Assembly: GCA_000621985.1 (NCBI GenBank)
Contig: JHWW01000001.1
Span: 248,001 to 312,000, forward strand
DNA length: 64,000 nucleotides
Direction of reading: 5' to 3'
DNA from: Lachnospiraceae bacterium V9D3004
GTDB taxonomy: Bacteria; Bacillota; Clostridia; Lachnospirales; Lachnospiraceae
Both the position numbers and the translations under genes were made by a program. Of this stretch, positions 51,765-60,231 are shown in pieces; the first letter of the stretch is position 1, and each line of letters begins with the position of its first letter. Below the pieces are notes generated by a model. The model did no database searches and was not told the DNA's origin. It saw only the letters and a program-made list of their open reading frames with translations.

Positions 51765-53813
51765 ATGAAGATTGCCGGAAAAGACAGATGTATTAATTGC
51801 ATGCAGCCTCTGAGAAGATCAGAGGCTTGTTCGTGTTGCTCATTTGACGAAAGCTCGTATGTATCTCCCTCTGCGGCTTTGAAGCCGGGAACATGTCTTG
51901 CAGAGAGATATTTTATCGGCAGAGTGCTTGGACAGGGCGGATATGGAATTACATATGTTGCATGGGACATTGTTCTTGAATTACGTGTGGCTGTCAAGGA
52001 ATATTATCCGGAGAATAATGTATCGAGAGATATGTCGGACAGTATGGGGCTTACGGTTCATCCCGACAGAGATATTGACGTGTATGATAAAGGACTCAGG
52101 TCATTCCTTCGGGAAGCCAGGATAATGTCAAGATTCATCGATTTTCCGGGAATAGTAGATGTACGTGATTTTTTTAAAGAGAATAATACTGCTTATCTTG
52201 TTATGGAATATGTAAGCGGTGTCAGAATGAGCAGTTACATTGCGAAAAATGGTCCTATGCCTGCACATAGAGTCCGGACATTAATGGAGCCTATCATAAA
52301 ATCTCTTGCTGGAGTTCATGAGAGCGGATATCTGCACAAAGATATCAGTGCGAATAATATCATGATGACCGGTGATGAAAAACTTGTTCTAATTGATTTT
52401 GGTGCTGCAAGAGAGATTGAGCATGATGATATGACAAGAACGATATCGGTGAAGATAGGATTTTCTCCGGAGGAACAGTACAGGAGTAAGGGAAAACTGG
52501 GACCGTGGTCGGACATATACAGCCTGTGCGCGACTATGTATTATATGATAACGGGAGAAGTTCCTGATGAAGCATTGGAACGAATACTGTCGGATGATCT
52601 GAAACCTCTTAAAGATATAATTACTGATGATTCGGAGCGATATATCGCCTTGGCGATCGACAAAGGGATGTCTGTCAAGGCAGCGGACAGATATAAGAGT
52701 ATTGAAGAATTATATAAGGACATGTATCCGGATATGGAACCGCCGGATATTGTTCATTTGAAAGCTGCAGGTAATATTGATGATTATGACGACAACTGCG
52801 GGAAAGCATCAGGATCGTCAAAAAAAGCCGTGACAAAGACAACGTTCAGAAGAGAACTTGACAGGCTCGTTTCTGAAGAAAAGAGGACTCACAGAAGAAG
52901 ATTGATCAGAAAGATTGCCGTGATAGTTGTTCTTGTTATAACTGCCGGTGCCCTGATAAGGAATTATATGAATTCAGATGCCGATGTGTCTGACAGAGAA
53001 GTTGCTGATGTGGAGAAGAGGACATCTGATACATTGGCATATGATGAAGAGATCGACGGAGTTATTGATGGCACGGATAAGCACGCAGATAAGTCAGAAC
53101 GTAAAACATCTGATGATGACGAAACAAGATCGGATGAATCAGAAAAAACCGGTGATAATGTAAGAACGGACGATTCAGTAATAACAGGTGACGCTACAAG
53201 AACGGATGACAGTTCAGAAACTGGTGACACGGTAGGATTGGATGACGCCGTAGGATTGGATGACGCCGTAGGATTGGATGACGCCGTAGGATTGGATGAT
53301 TCAGAAGAATCGGATGATATTGTACGGAATGATATAACCGGAATGGGTGATACATCAGGACAGGAAAATGATCCCGATAATACAGAGACGGATACATCCG
53401 ATGATGAGATGTCGGGAACACTTGATAATGCGATAATTACCGTCCCCGATACGATCGGTAAAAAATCAAAAAAAATAAGTTCCAAACTTGAAGAATCCGG
53501 TTTTAAAGTAGTGATTAAGAAAAAATATTCGAATAAGAAAAAAGGAACAGTTATAAAACAAAATATTCCCAAAGGAACAAAAGTGGCTGAAGGAACAACT
53601 TTAAGTCTGACAGTCAGCAAAGGGATAAACTCAGATGCGTCTGATAATTCTAATGTGCCGACAGCTACACAAAGACCTGCAACAACAAACCAAACAAAAG
53701 CAACCGCGAAGCCAAAAGCAACTGCAAAACCCAAAGCAACCGCGAAGCCGAAAACAACAAAAAAATCGAAAGAAATTTTGAATGATGATTCACTGGACGG
53801 AATGTTGGATTAA
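51765..53813 (+). CDS. Membrane Ser/Thr protein kinase with zinc ribbon and PASTA domain
   Basis: 682 residues. N-terminal zinc-ribbon-like cysteines (CINCMQPLRRSEACSCC), then a kinase domain (about 45-330): glycine loop GQGGYGITYVAWD, Lys in VAVKEYYPENN, catalytic HKDISANNIMM, DFGAAR, APE-like FSPEEQYRSKG. Basic stretch, a membrane helix (about 385-405, IAVIVVLVITAGALI), an outer acidic Asp/Thr region with tandem repeats (about 410-560), one PASTA domain (about 573-640, VPDTIGKKSKKISSKLEESG) and a very basic Ala-Lys-Pro repeat tail. PASTA domains bind wall fragments or beta-lactams, so it may sense cell wall state. No phosphatase is adjacent. The next gene starts 69 bases later. Confidence 0.9.
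   Translation: MKIAGKDRCINCMQPLRRSEACSCCSFDESSYVSPSAALKPGTCLAERYFIGRVLGQGGYGITYVAWDIVLELRVAVKEYYPENNVSRDMSDSMGLTVHPDRDIDVYDKGLRSFLREARIMSRFIDFPGIVDVRDFFKENNTAYLVMEYVSGVRMSSYIAKNGPMPAHRVRTLMEPIIKSLAGVHESGYLHKDISANNIMMTGDEKLVLIDFGAAREIEHDDMTRTISVKIGFSPEEQYRSKGKLGPWSDIYSLCATMYYMITGEVPDEALERILSDDLKPLKDIITDDSERYIALAIDKGMSVKAADRYKSIEELYKDMYPDMEPPDIVHLKAAGNIDDYDDNCGKASGSSKKAVTKTTFRRELDRLVSEEKRTHRRRLIRKIAVIVVLVITAGALIRNYMNSDADVSDREVADVEKRTSDTLAYDEEIDGVIDGTDKHADKSERKTSDDDETRSDESEKTGDNVRTDDSVITGDATRTDDSSETGDTVGLDDAVGLDDAVGLDDAVGLDDSEESDDIVRNDITGMGDTSGQENDPDNTETDTSDDEMSGTLDNAIITVPDTIGKKSKKISSKLEESGFKVVIKKKYSNKKKGTVIKQNIPKGTKVAEGTTLSLTVSKGINSDASDNSNVPTATQRPATTNQTKATAKPKATAKPKATAKPKTTKKSKEILNDDSLDGMLD
53232..53297 (+). 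repeat. 18-bp tandem repeats in kinase gene (VGLDDA)
   Basis: Three perfect units GTAGGATTGGATGACGCC (53232-53285) and a partial fourth. They encode Val-Gly-Leu-Asp-Asp-Ala repeats in the acidic extracellular part. Perfect identity indicates recent slippage or duplication. Confidence 0.85.
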
Positions 53814-53882
53814 AGATTTGTAACCCGGGGGAATGAACATAATATTGGGTGCAGAACATGGATGAAATGGTGGGAGAAAAAA

Positions 53883-55373
53883 ATGATCGTAGAGAGACAT
53901 ACAACAGACATTGATGATATGACTTTGAATGATTCCAGGATACTCAGAGAATCATTTCACAAGCTCGACAAAGAGAATAATTTCAGCAGGTTCGATTATT
54001 ATATGATCGATAAATGGAACGGAATTCCATACAAGGTGTTATATGAGGAACTTTCTCCTGCTGATATTGATAATATGCGGAGGAATTCTTACAGGAATTT
54101 CTGTAAGAAGACAAAGGGAATTGATGTTGGAAGCCAGAGAACCATTAAAAAATGGTTCGGAATAGGAGAATACGTTCCGCCCAAAAGAGATATGATATTC
54201 AAATATGCATTAAATCTCCATCTGACTGCAGGTGAGACAAGAGATTATCTTGTCAACGGTCTTATGATGCCCGAATTTCAGATCAATGATTATCACGAGA
54301 TAATATATTTGTACGGTCTGTATAATGAATACGACTATAATTTTTGCAACAAAATGATACAGCTGTTTGAAGAAAATATGGGATATGACGCTACATTTAC
54401 ACAGGGCAGTCATACTGATGAATTATGGCGTGGATTTGAACTGAAAAAGAGTGTAAAAACGGAAGAATTCCTGGATTGGATGATGGACAATAAAAATATG
54501 TTCAAAGGCTACAGCAAAACAGTTCTGGAGTGTTTTCAGAGGATGAAAAAAGAGATCACGCAATATATAAAAAAAGACGCAAAAGAATATCTTGACGAGC
54601 TTCTTGAACAAAACGGTTATGAAAAATGGAAAGCAGAATCCGGCAACCCGGACAGCGAAAAAAATATATCTGATTATATAAGATATCTCACCAGATATTC
54701 AAACGGAAGGATCAACGAAGGTACGGTGGAGAGCATGCGTAAGGCATACAACACCGTTTACGGCAGAGACAACAATTCCGGTATCCTTCGTGAGATATAT
54801 ACGATATACAACAATGATGAAAAAAATGATGCATTTATGGAAAAAATATCGGGATTCAAAAAAGACGGCATATCATTTATGACCGATAAACATATGTCGC
54901 AGATCATTAATATTGCCGAACAAAAATCCGAATACATGAGAATGAAGAATATTAAGGTGCAGCTTGACAGTATGTCTGAAGATACGGATTGCCCCGAAGA
55001 GCTATACGATTATATAATATCTCGCGGGAAAAATCCAAAAGACAGAACCGTAAACGAATGCAAAAAATTAATTGCTTACTATCTGAAAAATCAGAATCAG
55101 AGGTGCAAGCTCATAGGACGCGAAGATATTCTTCCTCTCATTCATTACATCGCCCAGAAAAGATATGCAGAGATCCTCAAAGAAGAAAAAAGAGATTATG
55201 ACATGAAAGAGGCCAGAAATTATTTCACGGAAATTGCCAACGCAGTAATGTTAAAGTGCGGCATGGCCCCGATATCTCCGAACTATAAAGGGGATTATCT
55301 TATGCTGTCCAGCTTTTCAAAAGAAGACATGTATTCGCTGAATGACATGATAGAGATATCGGTGCAGGTGTGA
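53883..55373 (+). CDS. Unknown soluble protein beside Ser/Thr kinase
   Basis: 496 residues from ATG 53883 (GGGAG upstream; an in-frame ATG at 53862 has no site). Highly charged and helical; a segment at about 75-105 (RRNSYRNFCKKTKGIDVGSQ then RTIKKWFGIGEYVPPKRD) might be a small helix-turn-helix, and LNLHLTAGETRDYLVNGLMM follows. No signal peptide or membrane helix. I do not recognise the family. Its position between the kinase and a CBM9-like surface protein suggests a transcription or signalling role for that group, as an inference only. Confidence 0.7.
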   Translation: MIVERHTTDIDDMTLNDSRILRESFHKLDKENNFSRFDYYMIDKWNGIPYKVLYEELSPADIDNMRRNSYRNFCKKTKGIDVGSQRTIKKWFGIGEYVPPKRDMIFKYALNLHLTAGETRDYLVNGLMMPEFQINDYHEIIYLYGLYNEYDYNFCNKMIQLFEENMGYDATFTQGSHTDELWRGFELKKSVKTEEFLDWMMDNKNMFKGYSKTVLECFQRMKKEITQYIKKDAKEYLDELLEQNGYEKWKAESGNPDSEKNISDYIRYLTRYSNGRINEGTVESMRKAYNTVYGRDNNSGILREIYTIYNNDEKNDAFMEKISGFKKDGISFMTDKHMSQIINIAEQKSEYMRMKNIKVQLDSMSEDTDCPEELYDYIISRGKNPKDRTVNECKKLIAYYLKNQNQRCKLIGREDILPLIHYIAQKRYAEILKEEKRDYDMKEARNYFTEIANAVMLKCGMAPISPNYKGDYLMLSSFSKEDMYSLNDMIEISVQV

Positions 55374-55456
55374 GGTATTGTAATCTGTTGTTTTTGATAC
55401 CATATCATTACGTAGAGATGAAATGTAGGGATTTAAGTTCACGAGGAGGGAATGGC

Positions 55457-57658
55457 ATGAACACAAGACACACAAGACGAATATTATCATGGATAATTAT
55501 TGTTGTGTTTATTTTGGAGAATGTATTTACATATGGAAGCAGTGCGGTTAGTGCAGACGAACCGACGTCGGTTTCTAAACGTCAAACAAGATATCTTCCG
55601 CATCTGCATTTCAAGGGAGATTATACAGTATTATTTGCATCAACAGATACATATATGGCGGATGAAAGTGGCGCCGGCTCAATTGTATATAACGAAGAAG
55701 ACGATATTCTCGAGGTAACTCTTGGTACGGATCAGGGAATAATATTCCCTTTAACAGAGTATGCCGATGGTAAATACGATTCAATTAAGATGACATATAC
55801 CTTAGATAATGGGGATGTTGATGCTTATGTATATGGTGGGACAAATGATGTAGGCAGATCCGGTCTTGATGATCCCGATGCACATGTTGTTGAGGTTGAA
55901 CAGACACAGGAATACAAAACTGTTGTATATGACAGAGACACATCTTATTCAAAGCGTGGGGATGACACGATATTCGAAGAAGGACTCGTGAAGGGATTCG
56001 AGCTATTCAACTGTTCGGAAGAATCTGATGCCGTTATTAAGATCAAACTTATAAAATTTAGGGCAATGGTACCTAATGATGTTAGGAACTCGGATTATAA
56101 GATCACTAAGATTGCAGATGGAAGGAAGATAACGATTGATGGTATAGAAGATAACGCATATGCCGGATTGAAGGAATTGCCGTTCACATCAAGAATAGTA
56201 TTTCAACAAAAGTGGTATAGCCCGGGTGTTCCGTCTAATGCTGAAGCTAAGGCTAAACTTGCATGGAACAAAAATGGTATGTATTGTTTTGTAAAAGTAA
56301 AGGATGGCAATATAAGTAACAAAAATCGGTGTGAAAATGATGGGCTTAAGTTTGTCCTGGATGAAGATCATGATCTGCGTACTGAAACCGGTTATGATGA
56401 AGAAAATGATTATTATTTTTATGGATATCATTCGAATTTTGATGCATTTTATTACCAGTATATCGGCTTTAAGAATGATGAGTATGGCAAAGAAGAGGAT
56501 GCAAAGACGAATGGGATCGTAACACCTTCGAAAGCTCTCAATACAGCAAAAACCGATTATGCGGGAATCAGAGCGGCTTATAAGTTCACCGAGACAGAAG
56601 GAAAAGTTGACGGATATAATATAGAGTTTTTTATACCATTTATGACTGAAAAGATTCCGGGAGATGTTATAGGTTTCGACATGATATTGGATGATTGTGC
56701 AGTTAGAGAATTCCCAGAGGGTGGCTTAGAGGCAGAGATATATTTTTTTCCTACTGAACGTCAAAAACAATATTGGTATGATCCCAGTGAGTGCGGCAGT
56801 ATTATGCTCGCGGATGAAGATGAAAATGCTCCTGTAATAATGGATGAACCGACAGAAAGTCCGACGCTGGAACCTACGGCAATGCCTACTACGAAACCGA
56901 CAGCAATACCTACGGCAACGCCAACAGCGGTACCAACAGCAAGTCCTACAACAAAACCTACAGCAAGTCCAACGGCGGTCCCGACAGCAAGTCTTACACC
57001 AAAACCTACAACCAAGCCGACTGCTAAACCTACAACCGTGCCTTCTGATAATTCCGAACAAGACCCGGATGATAATCTTAATCAGCCGGGTGTGCCGACG
57101 AGGGCACCTGCATCATCACATACAGAGGAAAAAGAATCCGGTGACACAGCTAATCCCGGCACACAACAGGGACAACAGACAACACCTGCAGGAGATCAGA
57201 ATCTGACACCTAATGCACAGTCAGGGGATTCTTTGGGTACTGCATTATTGCCGGGTCAATCCGATGTGGTATCTCTGAACACGCATAAGACTTCTTTGGA
57301 GGACATATCAGGAAAAACCAACACCGGAAATTCGGACTCGAAGATGAATAAGTCTTCATCAAAACTTCGTAAGCCCATATTTACATTGAATAAGGGTGTC
57401 ACTTCAAAAGGCAATAAATGCGTAATCATAACTCTAAGATCATATAATGGAACCAACATCGAGATATATAACTGCAAAGGCAACAAGAAAATAAAACTGA
57501 AGCTTATCAATTCTAATATTAAGAAAAATAACAAGAAATTCCGTCTCGCTTATTCAAGAAGCAACACGGTATTCAAGCTGTGTATCCGCACCTACAGAAC
57601 CGCAGGTGGTAAGAAGGTACGTAGTCCGTACAGTGTGGTGAAGAAGATAAGGGTGTAG
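55457..57658 (+). CDS. Secreted protein with CBM9-like domain and Pro/Thr linker
   Basis: 733 residues from ATG 55457 (GAGGAGG upstream). Signal peptide (helix ILSWIIIVVFILENVF, probable cut after VSA). First part (40-210) is a beta-rich region (GQTDQGIIFPLTEYADGKYD-like). Then a CBM9/DOMON-type sandwich at about 215-465 (KITIDGIEDNAYAGLKELPF; WNKNGMYCFVKVKD; YNIEFFIPFMTEKIPGDVIG). A long Pro/Thr linker follows (about 475-545, PTxxPTxxPT), then a Ser/Asn region and a C-terminal wall domain (about 640-733, NIEIYNCKGNKKIKLKLINS), ending in a basic tail. A cell-surface polysaccharide-binding protein; no catalytic motif seen. The stop of the preceding gene is 83 bases upstream. Confidence 0.85.
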   Translation: MNTRHTRRILSWIIIVVFILENVFTYGSSAVSADEPTSVSKRQTRYLPHLHFKGDYTVLFASTDTYMADESGAGSIVYNEEDDILEVTLGTDQGIIFPLTEYADGKYDSIKMTYTLDNGDVDAYVYGGTNDVGRSGLDDPDAHVVEVEQTQEYKTVVYDRDTSYSKRGDDTIFEEGLVKGFELFNCSEESDAVIKIKLIKFRAMVPNDVRNSDYKITKIADGRKITIDGIEDNAYAGLKELPFTSRIVFQQKWYSPGVPSNAEAKAKLAWNKNGMYCFVKVKDGNISNKNRCENDGLKFVLDEDHDLRTETGYDEENDYYFYGYHSNFDAFYYQYIGFKNDEYGKEEDAKTNGIVTPSKALNTAKTDYAGIRAAYKFTETEGKVDGYNIEFFIPFMTEKIPGDVIGFDMILDDCAVREFPEGGLEAEIYFFPTERQKQYWYDPSECGSIMLADEDENAPVIMDEPTESPTLEPTAMPTTKPTAIPTATPTAVPTASPTTKPTASPTAVPTASLTPKPTTKPTAKPTTVPSDNSEQDPDDNLNQPGVPTRAPASSHTEEKESGDTANPGTQQGQQTTPAGDQNLTPNAQSGDSLGTALLPGQSDVVSLNTHKTSLEDISGKTNTGNSDSKMNKSSSKLRKPIFTLNKGVTSKGNKCVIITLRSYNGTNIEIYNCKGNKKIKLKLINSNIKKNNKKFRLAYSRSNTVFKLCIRTYRTAGGKKVRSPYSVVKKIRV

Positions 57659-57840
57659 AAGAAAATTTCCCCTTGCAATTGTAATACGCATGTGCTAATA
57701 TACACTCAAAGCAGATATTTCTTAATCTGCATATGGGTGTCTCTCATATGCATCTGATATTTCTATATCTCTAAAAATTTATAACTATTCGGCACTAACG
57801 TTCAATGTCGTATGATGCTGTGAACATATGATGGTGCTGA

Positions 57841-58485
57841 ACAGATAATAATTCAATAAGGAATCTTGTCGGACGTTCAGTCAGAGTTGACGCACTTTGT
57901 ATGCTTGGCAATGGCTCAAGGGCGAATATCGAAGTGCAGCGTTCAGATAACGATGATCATTTAAGAAGGATGAGATATAACTCATCATGTATCACTGCAA
58001 ATGTGACAGATCCGGGAGTGAGATTCGAAAAAGTACCGGATGTAACAGTGGTATACATATCGGAATTTGACCTGTTCAGTAGTAATATGACTACATATCA
58101 TGTTATAAATATTATTGCTGAAAACGGCAAGATTGTAGATAACGGGCTTCACATGATATGTGTCAATACAAGGGTTGATGACGGTTCTGAGATAGCAGAA
58201 CTCATGAAATGCTTCATGCAGACAGAAGTTAATAACGAAAAGTTTAAGGTATTTACGAAAAGAATGAATTACTTAAAACACACAGAGGGAGGACGAAGAT
58301 ATATGTGCCGTATAATGGATGAATTGTTGGAAGAGTATGCAGAAGAACGAGAAAGTATTCTTATAGAAAATCAGATAAGACGGGCTTTGGAGAAAGGTGA
58401 AAAACCTGAAACTATAGCGTATTTCATTGATGTACCGGTTGAACGTGTTTTGGAAGTAAGAGACCGTAGTGTGTTGATGGTTTAA
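57841..58485 (+). pseudogene. Truncated PD-(D/E)XK nuclease family transposase
   Basis: The frame is open from 57841 (TDNNSIRNLVGRSVRVDAL) through VQRSDNDDHLRRMRYNSSCI, then TANVTDPGVRFEKVPDVTVV and YISEFDLFSSN to the stop at 58485. This is the Rpn-like PD-(D/E)XK family usually annotated as transposase in Lachnospiraceae. An upstream TGA and no matching N-terminus show that the first third is missing; ATG 57901 would give 194 residues but without a good RBS. The catalytic motif IEVQRSD is retained. The end of this gene (from about 58387) is repeated 1.55 kb downstream. The gap 57659-57840 has a hairpin near 57728 and no other gene. Confidence 0.75.
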
Positions 58486-58650
58486 AAGCCGTTACTGATG
58501 AATTGAACATTTTAGTTAAAAATTAAAATGCCATAACAACTTGCTGAATGGAGTTGTTATGGTATTTTTGTGCCAATATTTGGAATTAAGTGTCCGAGTT
58601 GAAAAAAACTCGTCCTGTGGAGTGTTATAATTCGAAACGTAAGGGATCTC
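58387..58650 (+). repeat. Duplicated segment, copy 1 (transposase end, terminator, promoter)
   Basis: Contains the last 33 codons of the transposase-like gene, the terminator at 58529-58569, and a promoter-like TTGAAA (58599-58604) with extended -10 TGTTATAAT (58624-58632). About 85 percent of bases match 59943-60206 by eye. It lies upstream of the secreted protein at 58818. Confidence 0.8.
58529..58569 (+). terminator. Terminator inside duplicated segment, copy 1
   Basis: TGCCATAACAAC (58529-58540) pairs with GTTGTTATGGTA (58553-58564, wobbles at the base), then five T. Confidence 0.8.
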
Positions 58651-58817
58651 AATAGGAGAAATGATACATATACATTGACTTACAAGATAATACTATTTGC
58701 TATTGATAAAACCGATATCAAGTTGGAAACTAAGAAAAAGAAATAAAATTTTCTTATGGTGGAGATTCTTACAACAATAAAGGAAATAAAATGAGAGAGA
58801 TTGGGAGGTATGTTTTT

Positions 58818-59858
58818 ATGAAATGGAAAAAGAGTATTTGTGTTAGTTTGATGTTATCATTGTTATTGACAGGTGTTAATGACATTAGTATTAAGGGACA
58901 AGCAAAAGGTAAACTAAAATTGAATAAATCAAGTATAGAATTAAAAGTAAAAGAAAAAATAACACTAAAATTCAATAATAAGAAATTAAACAAAAAGGCT
59001 AAATGGAGCAGTAAAAATACAGATGTAGCAATTGTGTCTTCTAAAGGTAAAGTTACAGGAGTTGATATTGGGAAAACAATTATTTACGGAAAAATAAACG
59101 GTAAAAAATATGGGTGTAAAGTTAAGGTTAAGGGTAAATCATTAACACCGGGAACAACAGGAAAACAGCAAATTGTTTTTGATAAAACAAGTGTTGTATT
59201 AGCAGTTGGAGATAAGGAAACTATCAATATATCCATGCCATCCGGTGTCCCGGGCAAGGGAATAAAATGGAGTAGTTCTGATGATAGTATAGCATCTGTA
59301 TCAAATGGTATCATCACAGCTAATAAAATCGGAAATGTTACAATATCTTGTACCTGTGGTGATACAGTAACAAATTGTATAGTTGAAGTAATAGGTGCGT
59401 ATGGTTCTGTAAGTGGAAATATAACATATTTATATAATAAATATAAAGGAAATGTAGCAGATACAGGTGCTGAAGTATTTCTAATACCAAAAGATAAAAG
59501 TGCGTATACGATGGCAGACTTTCAGACTTATGCAGGGTGGCATAATATTTCAGATGTCTATAGTAAAGAATATAATATATTTAGTACAAAGGTTGATGGA
59601 ACAGGTAATTATCTTTTGCAAAATATTCCGATCGGCGAATATTTTATTTATGTCATATCAGAAAGGGTAATAGATGGTATCGCCTTTAACGGTGGAGGAA
59701 ATAATGTTAAAATCATTTTTTCTGGATATTTGAGTGAAACCAATGCACAATTTTTAGGGGAATACACAGGATATCATAAATATTCATATGAAACTATTGT
59801 CATAAAAAAGAATGAAACAACATCTTATAGCCATGATTTCGGTATAACATACATTTAA
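58818..59858 (+). CDS. Secreted Ig-like domain protein with Cna-type C-terminus
   Basis: 346 residues from ATG 58818 (GGGAGG upstream; ATG 58791 in the same frame has a weaker AAGGAA). Signal peptide (CVSLMLSLLLTGVND). Two Big2 domains (about 25-110, WSSKNTDVAIVSSKGKVTGV; and about 115-195, WSSSDDSIASVSNGIITANK), then a Cna-B/carboxypeptidase-regulatory-like domain (SVSGNITYLYNKYKGNVADT; GNYLLQNIPIGEYFIYV). Base composition is more AT-rich than the genes to the left. It is flanked by the two copies of the duplicated segment. Likely surface adhesin or wall component; ligand unknown. Confidence 0.75.
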   Translation: MKWKKSICVSLMLSLLLTGVNDISIKGQAKGKLKLNKSSIELKVKEKITLKFNNKKLNKKAKWSSKNTDVAIVSSKGKVTGVDIGKTIIYGKINGKKYGCKVKVKGKSLTPGTTGKQQIVFDKTSVVLAVGDKETINISMPSGVPGKGIKWSSSDDSIASVSNGIITANKIGNVTISCTCGDTVTNCIVEVIGAYGSVSGNITYLYNKYKGNVADTGAEVFLIPKDKSAYTMADFQTYAGWHNISDVYSKEYNIFSTKVDGTGNYLLQNIPIGEYFIYVISERVIDGIAFNGGGNNVKIIFSGYLSETNAQFLGEYTGYHKYSYETIVIKKNETTSYSHDFGITYI

Positions 59859-59942
59859 TTCTTAAGTAAATGATAGCAAATCATAGGGCAGTTATGATTT
59901 GATCTACGATAATTGTACTATTGTTATACACAGATTTGAATT

Positions 59943-60206
59943 AATGGAAAAAGGTGAAAAACCCGAAACCATAGCGTATTTCATTGATGTGCCAGTTGAA
60001 CGTGTTCTGGAAGTGCGGGATTGGAGTGTGTTGACGGTTTGATTGCCGTTACTGATGAATTGAACATTTTAGTAAAAAATTTAAAATGCCATAACAACTC
60101 GCTGAATGTGGAGTGTTATGGTATTTTTTTATGCCAATATTTGGAATAAAAGGCTTGGGTTGAAAAAATAATGTCCTGTGCCGTGATATAATTCGAATTG
60201 TAGGGA
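59943..60206 (+). repeat. Duplicated segment, copy 2
   Basis: Repeats the 3' end of the transposase-like gene (no start, frame open only from about 59943), the terminator (60087-60130) and the promoter with extended -10 TGATATAAT (60184-60192). It lies upstream of the secreted protein at 60232. The rest of the 373-base gap has nothing further. Confidence 0.8.
60087..60130 (+). terminator. Terminator inside duplicated segment, copy 2
   Basis: TGCCATAACA (60087-60096) pairs with TGTTATGGTA (60114-60123), followed by seven T. Confidence 0.8.
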
Positions 60207-60231
60207 AAAACCATCAGAAAGGAGAAGTGAT

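Noticed and set aside
52964-53734. Long minus-strand frame within the kinase gene
   Set aside because: It mirrors the Asp/Thr-rich repeat codons of the kinase on the other strand and lacks any start signal.
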